DNA from: Hyphomicrobiales bacterium
GTDB taxonomy: Bacteria; Pseudomonadota; Alphaproteobacteria; Rhizobiales; Aestuariivirgaceae
Direction of reading: 5' to 3'
DNA: 64,000 nt
Assembly (NCBI GenBank): GCA_025359045.1
Contig: JANYHN010000048.1
Location: 62,001 to 126,000 of the forward strand
In this document: positions 54,981 to 63,031 of the stretch, piece by piece
Position numbering within the stretch: the stretch's first letter is position 1
How the letters are laid out: each line of letters opens with the position of its first letter
Translations under genes and position numbers: made by a program
The notes under the pieces: model-generated
Seen by the model: the letters and a program-made list of their open reading frames with translations, nothing else
Database searches by the model: none
What the model was told of the DNA's origin: nothing

Positions 54981-55008
54981 AAAACCCGGCTCTCTAAAGC
55001 CGGGTTTT
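54981..55008. terminator. Bidirectional Rho-independent terminator
   Basis: AAAACCCGGCT (54981-54991) and AGCCGGGTTTT (54998-55008) are perfect complements around a six-base loop CTCTAA. The run of T after the stem serves the toxin operon on the plus strand, and the A-run before it serves atpF on the minus strand. It lies just after both convergent gene ends. This is the clearest terminator in the window. Confidence 0.92.
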
Positions 55009-55028
55009 GAATTTGAATGTCGAGTTGT

Positions 55029-55505
55029 TTAGTTCAACCGAGACTTCACCGCAGCAATTGATTCCGCGATCAACTTTGCACCAGACTTTTGTTCAGCAAT
55101 CAGTTTTGTTGCGGCATTGACGGCCAGATCAGTGGCAATGGAACGCACATCCTTGGCAGCCGCAGCTTCAGCTTGAGCGATTTTCTGCTCTGCTTGCTTG
55201 GTGCGCCGTGCGATGGTTTCGGTTAGTTTTTTGCGGGCCTCATCCGCGTAAGTGGCTGCATCAGTTTTGGCTTGGGCGATAATATTGGCCGCCTCTTTTT
55301 CGGCGTCAACGCGCTTTTGCTTATAGTCTGCTAGCAATGTTTCAGCATCCATGCGCAGCTTCTTGGCATCGGCCAATTCTTTGGCAATGAGATTGGCGCG
55401 GTTATCCAGCGCAGCGCCAGCCTTCTTGTGGGCACCCGCATAAAACACGATGCCAAAGAAAATGACGAGAGCGACGAGGGCGTAGAAGGTTTGATCAAAC
55501 ATCAT
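55029..55505 (-). CDS. atpF: F-type ATP synthase subunit b
   Basis: The 158-residue protein is the membrane-anchored stator subunit b. A single N-terminal hydrophobic segment (about 6-24, TFYALVALVIFFGIVFYAG) is followed by a long charged helix, about 30-150, rich in A, K, E and Q with heptad-like repeats that form the peripheral stalk. It is last in the leftward atpI-B-E-G-F operon, 6 bases after the b' gene, and its 3' end faces the bidirectional terminator. Paired b and b' subunits are typical of alphaproteobacteria. Length is normal. Confidence 0.92.
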   Translation of the reverse strand: MMFDQTFYALVALVIFFGIVFYAGAHKKAGAALDNRANLIAKELADAKKLRMDAETLLADYKQKRVDAEKEAANIIAQAKTDAATYADEARKKLTETIARRTKQAEQKIAQAEAAAAKDVRSIATDLAVNAATKLIAEQKSGAKLIAESIAAVKSRLN

Positions 55506-55511
55506 ATTCTC

Positions 55512-56054
55512 CTAGCGCTTAATGCCAGCAATGGCTTTTGCCACGGCTACTTTAGTGGTTTTGCCACCAGTAAGACTGGCCACGATATCAGCGGCTGACT
55601 CACCAGCGATTGATTCAACTGATTCCATCGCCTTGGCTTTGGCTTTTGCTACGCGGGCTTCAGCGTCTTTAATTTTCTTGGAAAGTTCACCGTCCAAAAC
55701 GGATTGTTCGCCATCAATTTCCGCAGTCACTTTAGCTTTCGTATCGCGCGCAATATCATTGGCGTTGGCTTTTGCATCGCCTAAAGCTTTTTCATAATGT
55801 TTCACGGCGGCTTCGGTTTCATCTTTCAACGCTTGAGCGCGGGCTATGTCACCATCCATTTGTGCCTTACGCTTCGTGAGAATAGCGCCGAGCTTTGGTA
55901 AAACCATGCGGCTCATCAAAAGGTAAAGCGCACCAAAGAAAATCACGAGCCAAAATAACTGTGATGGAAATGATGTCGCGTCAAGCGGTGGAAAAACGCC
56001 ACTTTCGTGGCCGCCTTCTGCGCCGGTGCTTTCCGTGGTTTCGGTTGTTGCCAT
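55512..56054 (-). CDS. atpG: F-type ATP synthase subunit b'
   Basis: The 180-residue protein is the second stator subunit. An N-terminal cytoplasmic or flexible tail of about 25 residues rich in T, E and G precedes the hydrophobic segment FPSQLFWLVIFFGALYLLMS (29-48), then a long charged helix rich in A, K and D. That extended tail and the SQLFWL anchor mark b' rather than b. It follows the c-subunit gene by 68 bases and precedes atpF by 6 bases on the same strand. It is complete. Confidence 0.9.
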   Translation of the reverse strand: MATTETTESTGAEGGHESGVFPPLDATSFPSQLFWLVIFFGALYLLMSRMVLPKLGAILTKRKAQMDGDIARAQALKDETEAAVKHYEKALGDAKANANDIARDTKAKVTAEIDGEQSVLDGELSKKIKDAEARVAKAKAKAMESVESIAGESAADIVASLTGGKTTKVAVAKAIAGIKR

Positions 56055-56122
56055 AGGTGAAGCCTCAAATAGGATAGTGGGCCAGCCCTGTTGAGCCAGC
56101 CCGATTATAAAGTTCGGTTCGC

Positions 56123-56350
56123 TTACTTAACGAACAACAGAACGAGCGCTACAACGAGCGAGAAAATGCCAAGGCCTTCGGCCAAAGCAGCGCCGATCAG
56201 CGCGTTGGTAAATTGTTGGCCTGCCGCTGCTGGGTTGCGCAAAGCGCCTGCCAAGTAGTTACCGAAAATGTGGCCCACGCCGATGCCGGCGCCGCCCATG
56301 CCGAGACAAGCAATGCCTGCACCGATGTATTTTGCTGAAACTGGATCCAT
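56123..56350 (-). CDS. atpE: F-type ATP synthase subunit c
   Basis: The 75-residue proteolipid forms the c-ring. Two membrane helices flank a short polar loop with the conserved R-N-P (38-40). The proton-carrying carboxylate is E58 in ALAEGLGIF. The glycine-rich first helix [10 protein letters not shown] (17-26) packs the ring. Length is typical. It lies between the a and b' genes of the operon and has GGAG-type purines ahead of the ATG. No sodium-binding signature is evident, so proton coupling is expected. Confidence 0.95.
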   Translation of the reverse strand: MDPVSAKYIGAGIACLGMGGAGIGVGHIFGNYLAGALRNPAAAGQQFTNALIGAALAEGLGIFSLVVALVLLFVK

Positions 56351-56399
56351 TTTAGTTCTCCTCGAGGTTTATGTTTGGATGGGTTAGTGGCTTTAATGA

Positions 56400-57167
56400 T
56401 TAGTGGCTGGGATGAAGTGCATCGTTTAAATAAACGCACGTCAAAATGGCGAAAACGAAGGCCTGCAAGAAGGCCACGAGAAATTCAAGCGCGGTGAGCG
56501 CCACGGCCATGCCGAGCGACAGAACCGATGACACAGCAATAATGCCGCCTGCCGCAATCATGCTGACCACGAAACCTGCGAACACTTTCAAGACAATATG
56601 ACCAGCCAGAATGTTTCCAAACAGACGAAGGCCAAGCGAAATCGGGCGCGACAAAAATGAGATGATTTCAATAACCGAGATGATCGGCAAAATCACAATC
56701 GGCACACCGTGCGGTACAAACAATTTAAACCAACCAAGGCCATGCTTATAAATGCCGACAACCACAACAAGGCCCACCACAAAAAGTGCAAGCGAGGCTG
56801 TTACAATCACGTGGCTGGTGACCGTAAAGAAATAAGGGAACATACCGAACATGTTGGCAATCAACACAAACGAGAATAGAGAGAACACCAACGGAAAAAA
56901 GGCTTTACCTTCTTCGCCCAGCACGTTGTTCACCATATTGTGGATCATGGAATACCACATTTCACCAATCGATTGCAGGCGGCCTGGAACCATGGCCGCT
57001 TTGCTTGCAGCCATCAAAAGAAAGCCTGTGATGAACAATACAATCAGCCCCATGAACAAAGCTGAATTCGTGAAACTGATTTGATGCCCACCCACTGAGA
57101 AAAGGTCGAACAGGCTATGCAGTCTGAACTGGTGGATTGGATCGTTAACCACGGTTTCGGTTGCCAC
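56400..57167 (-). CDS. atpB: F-type ATP synthase subunit a
   Basis: The 255-residue membrane protein forms the proton half-channels beside the c-ring. About five to six hydrophobic segments are seen. The essential arginine lies in RPISLGLRLFGNILAGHIV near residue 173-191, and the later ALEFLVAFLQAFVFAIL segment near 228 provides channel residues. Start is a GTG at 57167 that overlaps the atpI stop (TAGTG) by one base. The N-terminal QFRLHSLFDLFSVGGHQISFTNS is typical of this group. It is the second gene of the operon. Confidence 0.93.
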   Translation of the reverse strand: MATETVVNDPIHQFRLHSLFDLFSVGGHQISFTNSALFMGLIVLFITGFLLMAASKAAMVPGRLQSIGEMWYSMIHNMVNNVLGEEGKAFFPLVFSLFSFVLIANMFGMFPYFFTVTSHVIVTASLALFVVGLVVVVGIYKHGLGWFKLFVPHGVPIVILPIISVIEIISFLSRPISLGLRLFGNILAGHIVLKVFAGFVVSMIAAGGIIAVSSVLSLGMAVALTALEFLVAFLQAFVFAILTCVYLNDALHPSH

Positions 57168-57568
57168 TATTTATCGTCCTCATCTTCATCGTCATCTGCC
57201 GCAGGCGGCGTATTCAGTCTTGCACCAGCGGGTGGAACCCGGTTGGCGGCGCGCGCCATATTCAGAATGCCAGCACCAAAGCCAACCATCAGAAAAATTA
57301 TCATGAACAGCGGAAGTGTGTTGAACAAACGGTCCAACCCATAACCCACCGCGGCACCCACCAAAATGCCCGCGACAAATTCGCTGACCAATCGGTAACC
57401 CTTGGAATAATCTTGGGCTTTGCCATAGTTCGTCGACGGTGTTTCTGCCTTTTGATGAGTTTTCTTTTCAGCATCAAGACGGCTGGAAAGTTCATCTAAG
57501 CGGCTTGAAATATCGCCAAGCTTTGAATCTTTAGGTTCAGGTTGGTTTTTGTCGCCGGAACGTGCCAC
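57167..57568 (-). CDS. atpI: ATP synthase accessory protein AtpI
   Basis: The 133-residue protein is the AtpI/I-chain type that helps assemble the c-ring. A charged N-terminus with coiled-coil-like ISSRLDELSSRLDAEKK near residue 20 leads to a pair of membrane segments (about 58-75 and 85-105) with GILVGAAVGYGLDRLF and LFMIIFLMVGFGAGILN. The tail is rich in D and E, ending in EDDK. It heads the Fo operon and overlaps atpB by one base. A strong promoter precedes it. Confidence 0.85.
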   Translation of the reverse strand: MARSGDKNQPEPKDSKLGDISSRLDELSSRLDAEKKTHQKAETPSTNYGKAQDYSKGYRLVSEFVAGILVGAAVGYGLDRLFNTLPLFMIIFLMVGFGAGILNMARAANRVPPAGARLNTPPAADDDEDEDDK

Positions 57569-57627
57569 TTTTCATGCCCCTCTATTGCGAAAAAAGCCCA
57601 CAAAAGCCCCCTCTTCAAAGCGCGCTC

Positions 57628-57656
57628 TTGATAGTTACACAGCGTTTAGGTGTCAA
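57628..57656 (-). promoter_or_regulatory. Sigma-70-type promoter of the ATP synthase Fo operon
   Basis: Read leftward, TTGACA (plus-strand 57651-57656) is an exact -35 box. After 17 bases comes TATCAA (57628-57633), a four-of-six -10 match. It lies about 60 bases before the atpI start, with no gene in between, so it probably drives atpI-B-E-G-F. Confidence 0.6.
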
Positions 57657-57738
57657 GCGCTGGAACCGGGTTTTAACAAATTGATATAGTTGGGAAATTT
57701 TAAGGATTTAGATGCTGCGTCGAAAAGTCCACGCGAAT

Positions 57739-58335
57739 CTACAATAAACCTCTCGCCTTTAAGTCAGCCCGCAACTTCTCAGGCGAGGTAAAATGATGTG
57801 TATGCATACCCATAACTTCCGCAGCTTTTACATTTTTCTCAGAATCATCAATGAACAAGCAATCAGCAGCTTTGAGCTTGTTGCGCTTCAAACAGAGTTC
57901 GAAAATAGCGGGATCAGGTTTAATCAGTTTCTCGTCACCCGAAACGACAATATCGCGGAACAAATTCAAAAACGGGTAGTTCAACTTGGTTTCGTTGAAC
58001 TTATCCTGGTTCCAATTGGTGATGGCATAAAGGGGGGTCGCCTTTTTATGTAGCGCTTCCAGAATATCAACACTGCCCTCAATCGCGCCGGGGATCATCT
58101 CGTGCCACCGCGTATCATAAGCATCAATCTCCGCCGCATAGTCCGGGTGAAGCGGTGTGATATGCTTGACGGCATCGCTAAATGAGCGCCCGCGATCTTG
58201 CTCCAAGTTCCAAGCGCCTGTGCAAACATTAGCCAAGAACCATTCCATTTTGGCCTCGTCGGTGAACATATTGCGAAAAAGATTTCGTGGGTCCCATTTA
58301 ATCAGAACCATGCCGATGTCGAAAATGATGTTCAT
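57739..58335 (-). CDS. HAD-family hydrolase
   Basis: The 198-residue protein is a HAD-superfamily hydrolase of subfamily IA, YihX-like. The nucleophile motif is degenerate in look: MNIIFDIGMVLIKWDP near residues 1-16 carries D6 with I7-G8 where DxD is usual. YAITNWNQDKF near 105 gives motif II, and the KPDPAIFELC near 139 with LFIDDSEKNV near 158 supply motifs III and IV. Its ATG follows the smc stop with no gap, so it belongs to the dciA-dsbA-smc unit. The DIGMV opening differs from the family's DxDxV, though G-for-D occurs in YihX-like members. A phosphatase is likely; the substrate is unknown. Confidence 0.8.
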   Translation of the reverse strand: MNIIFDIGMVLIKWDPRNLFRNMFTDEAKMEWFLANVCTGAWNLEQDRGRSFSDAVKHITPLHPDYAAEIDAYDTRWHEMIPGAIEGSVDILEALHKKATPLYAITNWNQDKFNETKLNYPFLNLFRDIVVSGDEKLIKPDPAIFELCLKRNKLKAADCLFIDDSEKNVKAAEVMGMHTHHFTSPEKLRADLKARGLL

Positions 58336-61300
58336 TTAGCTGGCTTCTGCCACGAGCTCAGCAGCCTCTTCCAAATTCACTGACACCAATTGCGACACGC
58401 CGCGCTCCATCATTGTCACGCCGAACAGCCGGTGCATGCGGGCCATGGTAAGGGGGTGGTGAGTAATGATCAGGAAGCGGGTTTCCGTGCGCTGAAGCAT
58501 GGCATCAAGCAAATTGCAGAAGCGTTCTACATTGTGATCATCCAGCGGCGCGTCAACTTCGTCGAGCACACATATTGGCGATGGGTTGGTGAGAAACACC
58601 GCAAAAATCAGCGAGAGCGCCGTTAAAGTTTGTTCGCCGCCTGATAATAATGACAATGTCGTTGCTTTTTTGCCAGGCGGATGGGCCATGATTTCGAGGC
58701 CCGCTTCCAGTGGATCGTCAGACTCAATCAATTGCAATTCAGCTTTCCCGCCGCCAAACAAAGTGGTGAAAAGCTCGCCGAATTTGTTGTTCACCGTGCC
58801 GAATGCATCAAGCAAGCGCTGGCGGCCTTCCTTATTCAGTGAGCCAATACCACCGCGTAATTTAGCGATGGCTTGCACCAATTCATCCTTTTCGGATTTC
58901 ATTTTGGTGAGTTGTTCGTCGACTGCTTGTGCCTCTTCATCGGCACGCAAATTGACGGCACCGAGGCGTTCGCGATCTTCACGCAAGCTCACCAGCTTCC
59001 TTTCGATCTCGTCAGCAGCAGGTAATTTTTCAGGATCGACATCGGCCTTGGCCAAAATCTCGTGTGGCTCGCACATCAGCGTTTCAGAAATGCGGGCAAT
59101 GCAGTGTTCGTGGCGGCTGGAGGAATTTTCCAAGCGCGCACCTAAACGCGCATGATCTTCACGCGAGGTGGCCGCAAGTTCCTGCGCGACGCGTAACGCT
59201 TGATCGGCAGCACGAACAGCATTTTCAGCTGTCGCCAAAGCATCTGCCGCCAGTTTGCGACCCTGCTCGGCTTCGCTCAAAGTGTTCATCAACGTTAAAC
59301 GACGATCAGCCAATTGCTTTGGCATCTGGCTCATCTCACTGATCGAGACTTCGGTTTCTTCCAAGCGTTGGGTAAGCGAACCGGTTTGTTCCTTGGCCTT
59401 CGCAGCACGGCTGTTCCATTGGTCTTGCTCAGCAGCAATGGCTTTCAAACGTTCAGCACGAATGCGGGCTTCGCGTTCTAATCCGTCATGCTTGGCGCGG
59501 GCCTCGGCATATGTGGCTCGTTCGCCATTCAAAACATCACGTAGTTTTTGAACTTCGGCCTGCAGATTGTCCGCTGGGGCAAGTGACAAGAATTCAGCAT
59601 GCGTTGCATCATGTGCAGCGCGTGCTTCCGTGATACGCGCGTCAGAACTGCGGGCAGCTTCTTCCAATGATGCCGTTTGCGCGGCGGTTTCGGCCATGCG
59701 CCGCTCATGGGCTTGTAAGGCTTGACGGGCCACGTCCATTGCAGAACGCGTCGTACGGGCCGCTTCGCGCTTTTCGCGCTCGGCTCTCACGCCTATTTCA
59801 ACAGAGGCGCGTGCAGCTTCAAATTCAAGCTTCAAATCCTCGGCAGCGGAAATCGCCTCTTTCATATCCTCCTCAATGGAAGAGAGGCGATTACGTTCGG
59901 CCAAGCGCTTTGCAGCAGCACTTGGTGCATCAGCTGCAGCGGTAAATCCATCCCACCGCCACACATCACCTTCAACAGAAACCAAGCGTTGACCGGGCTT
60001 CAGCTGAGCCTGAAGTGCAGCACCGACAGATTTCGAAACCACGCCAACATGCGACAGAATACGAGCCAACGCCTGCGGTGCTTGAACAAATTTTGAAAGA
60101 GCTGGCGCATCGCTTGGAAGTGTTGCTACCTCAGCTAAAGGTGGAAGACCGCGCCAAAATACGGGTGCACCTTCATCAGCCGAAGCTTCAATGTCTTCAC
60201 CAAGTGCTGCACCCAAAGCTGCTTCATAGCCGCGCTGCACGGTGATTTGGTCAACCAGCTGCGGCCACAAATCGCCACCACCAGCTTTGAGTAAATTGGT
60301 CAGTGTACGGACTTCGGTTTGCAGGCGGTCAGATTTGCGGCGTGCTTCGTCAAACGCTTGACGCTTATCGGCTTCCAGCTGGCGCGTGACGCGCAAGCCA
60401 ACTTCAGCATGGCTGGCTGCCTGTTCTGATTCCTGCATTGTCGCTTCAGCAACGGCAACTGCTGATGCCAAAGTTGCACCATCTGCCGTTGATCCGACAC
60501 GGGCCGCCAATGCTTCACGGCGTTGGGCAATATCAGCGGCTTCTCTGTCTAGTTTAGCAATGCGGCTTTGGTGTTCGGCAATGGCGCGTTCAAACGCCGA
60601 ACGTTGGGCTGACAGTTCCGATAAACGATTATTTGCTTCATCTGCCGCTTCCTGAGCGCGGGCCAATGAAGCCGCTGATTCCTGCAATAAAATCGCTGCT
60701 TCCGAGCGCAGATCCGAATCCTGCGTCAGCAATGTTTCAAGGCCCGCTGCTTCGTCTTGCAACTTTACAATTACGCCATTGGTATCTTGCACCAACTCTT
60801 CTTCGCGGCGCAGATCATTTGCGGCTTGGGTGCGGCGTTGTTTCAGTTCGGTGATACGGCTTTCAACGCGCTTTTCTTCATCATCCAAAGCGGCGCGTTC
60901 AAGCGTCATGCGCTGCAAAACGGCGGCGCGAATGGTCTCTTGTTCGCGCAAATTCGGCAGGGTTTCACCCAGTTCGTCACGCCCACGCAACGCTTGAGAT
61001 GCACCAACCGTGTGTTCACCCAAAATGCGTGTGGCGTCATTCAGAGCCTGGGTATCAGCATTCATCGCTTCAGCTGCATCGCGCCAAGCCACGAACAGTC
61101 CTGCGGCTTCGAGCTTGCGAATCTCGCCGGAGACTTGTTTATATTTCACGGCTTGGCGGGCTTGGCGTTTCAAGCTGGAAAGCTGGCTTTCCAACTGCGC
61201 CATCACATCATCAAGACGCGAAAGATTGGCTTCCGCAGCTTTGAGTTTGAGTTCGGCTTCATGGCGGCGCGTGTGCAGACCTGTGATGCCTGCCGCTTCT

Positions 61301-61794
61301 TCCAGAATCAAACGCCGCGCTTGTGGTTTGGCATTAATGATCTCAGAAATTTGCCCTTGGCGCACCAAAGCTGGCGAACGTGATCCGGTTGAAACATCAG
61401 CAAACAAGAGTTGCACGTCCCGTGCGCGCACTTCTGAACCATTAACACGATATGTCGAGCCTTGATCGCGCACAATCTGGCGCGAGATTTCGATCATCTC
61501 AGAGTCGTTATATGACGGCGGCGCAGTGCGGTCTTCATTGCCCATTGTCACCAGCACTTCAGCCAGATTGCGGGCCGGGCGCTGGTTTGTACCAGCAAAG
61601 ATCACGTCTTCCATGCCAGAGCCGCGCATGGATTTATAAGAGTTTTCACCCATCACCCAGCGCAGTGCTTCCAACAAATTGGATTTACCGCAACCATTAG
61701 GCCCCACCACACCGGTGAGGCCGCGCTCAATGATGAGTTCAGTAGGTTCGACGAAAGATTTGAATCCCGTTAGTTTTAGTTTTGCAAAACGCAT
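58336..61794 (-). CDS. smc: Chromosome segregation protein SMC
   Basis: The 1152-residue protein is the SMC ATPase that with ScpA and ScpB organises the chromosome. The N-terminal ABC half has Walker A GPNGCGKSN near residues 32-40 and Q-loop region GSRSPALVRQGQISEIINAK near 137-156. Two long coiled coils (about 170-500 and 660-980) flank a hinge near 500-650. The C-terminal half carries the LSGGEQTLTAL signature near 1048 and Walker B ICVLDEVDAPLDDHN near 1072. Length is normal. It lies 31 bases after the DsbA-like gene on the same strand and is followed at once by the HAD hydrolase. Confidence 0.96.
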   Translation of the reverse strand: MRFAKLKLTGFKSFVEPTELIIERGLTGVVGPNGCGKSNLLEALRWVMGENSYKSMRGSGMEDVIFAGTNQRPARNLAEVLVTMGNEDRTAPPSYNDSEMIEISRQIVRDQGSTYRVNGSEVRARDVQLLFADVSTGSRSPALVRQGQISEIINAKPQARRLILEEAAGITGLHTRRHEAELKLKAAEANLSRLDDVMAQLESQLSSLKRQARQAVKYKQVSGEIRKLEAAGLFVAWRDAAEAMNADTQALNDATRILGEHTVGASQALRGRDELGETLPNLREQETIRAAVLQRMTLERAALDDEEKRVESRITELKQRRTQAANDLRREEELVQDTNGVIVKLQDEAAGLETLLTQDSDLRSEAAILLQESAASLARAQEAADEANNRLSELSAQRSAFERAIAEHQSRIAKLDREAADIAQRREALAARVGSTADGATLASAVAVAEATMQESEQAASHAEVGLRVTRQLEADKRQAFDEARRKSDRLQTEVRTLTNLLKAGGGDLWPQLVDQITVQRGYEAALGAALGEDIEASADEGAPVFWRGLPPLAEVATLPSDAPALSKFVQAPQALARILSHVGVVSKSVGAALQAQLKPGQRLVSVEGDVWRWDGFTAAADAPSAAAKRLAERNRLSSIEEDMKEAISAAEDLKLEFEAARASVEIGVRAEREKREAARTTRSAMDVARQALQAHERRMAETAAQTASLEEAARSSDARITEARAAHDATHAEFLSLAPADNLQAEVQKLRDVLNGERATYAEARAKHDGLEREARIRAERLKAIAAEQDQWNSRAAKAKEQTGSLTQRLEETEVSISEMSQMPKQLADRRLTLMNTLSEAEQGRKLAADALATAENAVRAADQALRVAQELAATSREDHARLGARLENSSSRHEHCIARISETLMCEPHEILAKADVDPEKLPAADEIERKLVSLREDRERLGAVNLRADEEAQAVDEQLTKMKSEKDELVQAIAKLRGGIGSLNKEGRQRLLDAFGTVNNKFGELFTTLFGGGKAELQLIESDDPLEAGLEIMAHPPGKKATTLSLLSGGEQTLTALSLIFAVFLTNPSPICVLDEVDAPLDDHNVERFCNLLDAMLQRTETRFLIITHHPLTMARMHRLFGVTMMERGVSQLVSVNLEEAAELVAEAS

Positions 61795-61825
61795 ATCTTC
61801 GTGTCGCCCAATTTAGCCCCCGCGT

Positions 61826-62455
61826 TTAAGCGAGCAGCGGATCTACATATTTCTTCAAATCAGCAAGCGTGCGTTCGCCTTCCCACAGCTTACCATTAAT
61901 GAAAATTGTCGGAATGCCCTTGATGCCATAAGACTTGTCGCCCTTATCGCGCGTTTCCATAATGCCTTTGGCCACATCAGTATTCTTCAAACACTTATCA
62001 AAGTCGTCAGCTGACATGCCTGTTTGTTTAGCAATGTCTTTCAGCTGATTGTAAGCATCAGGCACCCATTTCTGTTGGGTTTTAAAGAAAATATCGATCA
62101 GGGGGAAGTATTTTTCCTTGGCCGAACAGCGCGCCAACATAAACGCGCCCATGGCCTGATCATTATGTGGGAATTCGCGGAAAATGAATTTCACTTTACC
62201 AGTATCAACATAATCTTTTTTGAATGGCACATAAACGTCGTTATAAAACGCCGCACAATGCGGACAACTGGCCGAGGCGTATTCTACGATAGTCACCTTA
62301 GCCGTATCTACGCCTTCAATCATATCGCCTTCCTTTGGCGGAGTTAGAAGGTCGGTCAAATCGACTTTCGCGTCTTCAGCAAAAGCGGGCGTGGCGGCGG
62401 CCAAAGCAACAGCTGCGGCACCAACCATTAGATTGCGGCGGGATATAATAATCAT
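61826..62455 (-). CDS. DsbA-family periplasmic thiol-disulfide oxidoreductase
   Basis: The 209-residue protein has a twin-arginine-like signal, SRRNLMVGAAAVALAAAT near residues 5-22, with a likely cleavage after AFA, then a DsbA/DsbG-type thioredoxin-fold domain. The active site is CPHC in ASCPHCAAFYNDVY near residue 64. A cis-proline region IKGIPTIFINGK near 182 completes the fold. It should work in the periplasm to form or isomerise disulfides. Its start overlaps the DUF721 gene by 4 bases, and it is followed by smc, as is usual in Hyphomicrobiales. Confidence 0.88.
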   Translation of the reverse strand: MIIISRRNLMVGAAAVALAAATPAFAEDAKVDLTDLLTPPKEGDMIEGVDTAKVTIVEYASASCPHCAAFYNDVYVPFKKDYVDTGKVKFIFREFPHNDQAMGAFMLARCSAKEKYFPLIDIFFKTQQKWVPDAYNQLKDIAKQTGMSADDFDKCLKNTDVAKGIMETRDKGDKSYGIKGIPTIFINGKLWEGERTLADLKKYVDPLLA

Positions 62456-62985
62456 GGTGTTTTCCTACTCGAGTTTGGGGATGGAGACAAAACCCTATTT
62501 ACGCCTGTGGAGAACACGCGCTGAGGGCCGTTTGGGGCAGAAAAGGAAGCGAGCTTGGATAGCGCGGCTTTCAAGTCTGGATCTGCAATGTCGTCGAAAC
62601 TATCGGCCCAAGCTTTGGCGGCTTCGGGTTTCATTGGTTTTCGTGGAATTTTTAATGCAGGTGGAGGAGAATTATCTGGCGTCACCTTGAGCGCAGTAAT
62701 GGCGCCATAGCCCAGAAATTGGTTCACCCGCTCAATAATGCGTGGAGTTTCATAATGCAGTTCAAGGGCGCGGCCTGAGGTGGCTTTCAGCACCAAGGTT
62801 CCACCAGATTGATGGCCATTGCCCTCATTGCCACGCGGCCATTTGATTTTTTCGGGTCTGCTGATGGCCGCCACTTGGTCACCCACAACCACGCGCCATT
62901 GCGCCAACAATTGTTCGCTGGCAAAACCATGGCGCTGGAAAGCAGCCTTGGCCAAATTGCGAAAATGTTTATCGATGGTTTGCAT
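62452..62985 (-). CDS. DUF721/DciA-family protein
   Basis: The 177-residue protein carries an N-terminal DUF721 domain, residues about 12-105, with LAQWRVVVGDQVAAISRPEKIKW (split near residue 24-46) and a GTLVLKATSGRALELHYETP stretch near 60. Members of this domain include DciA, which loads the replicative helicase in bacteria without DnaC. The C-terminal 70 residues are variable and rich in P, S and A. It heads the leftward unit with dsbA-like and smc genes and is divergent from mutY, a widely kept order in this group. The role is inferred from the domain. Confidence 0.82.
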   Translation of the reverse strand: MQTIDKHFRNLAKAAFQRHGFASEQLLAQWRVVVGDQVAAISRPEKIKWPRGNEGNGHQSGGTLVLKATSGRALELHYETPRIIERVNQFLGYGAITALKVTPDNSPPPALKIPRKPMKPEAAKAWADSFDDIADPDLKAALSKLASFSAPNGPQRVFSTGVNRVLSPSPNSSRKTP

Positions 62986-63031
62986 GATTCTGTGTTGTAA
63001 TTGCGCCTTGCGGCAGGATATTCACTGAACC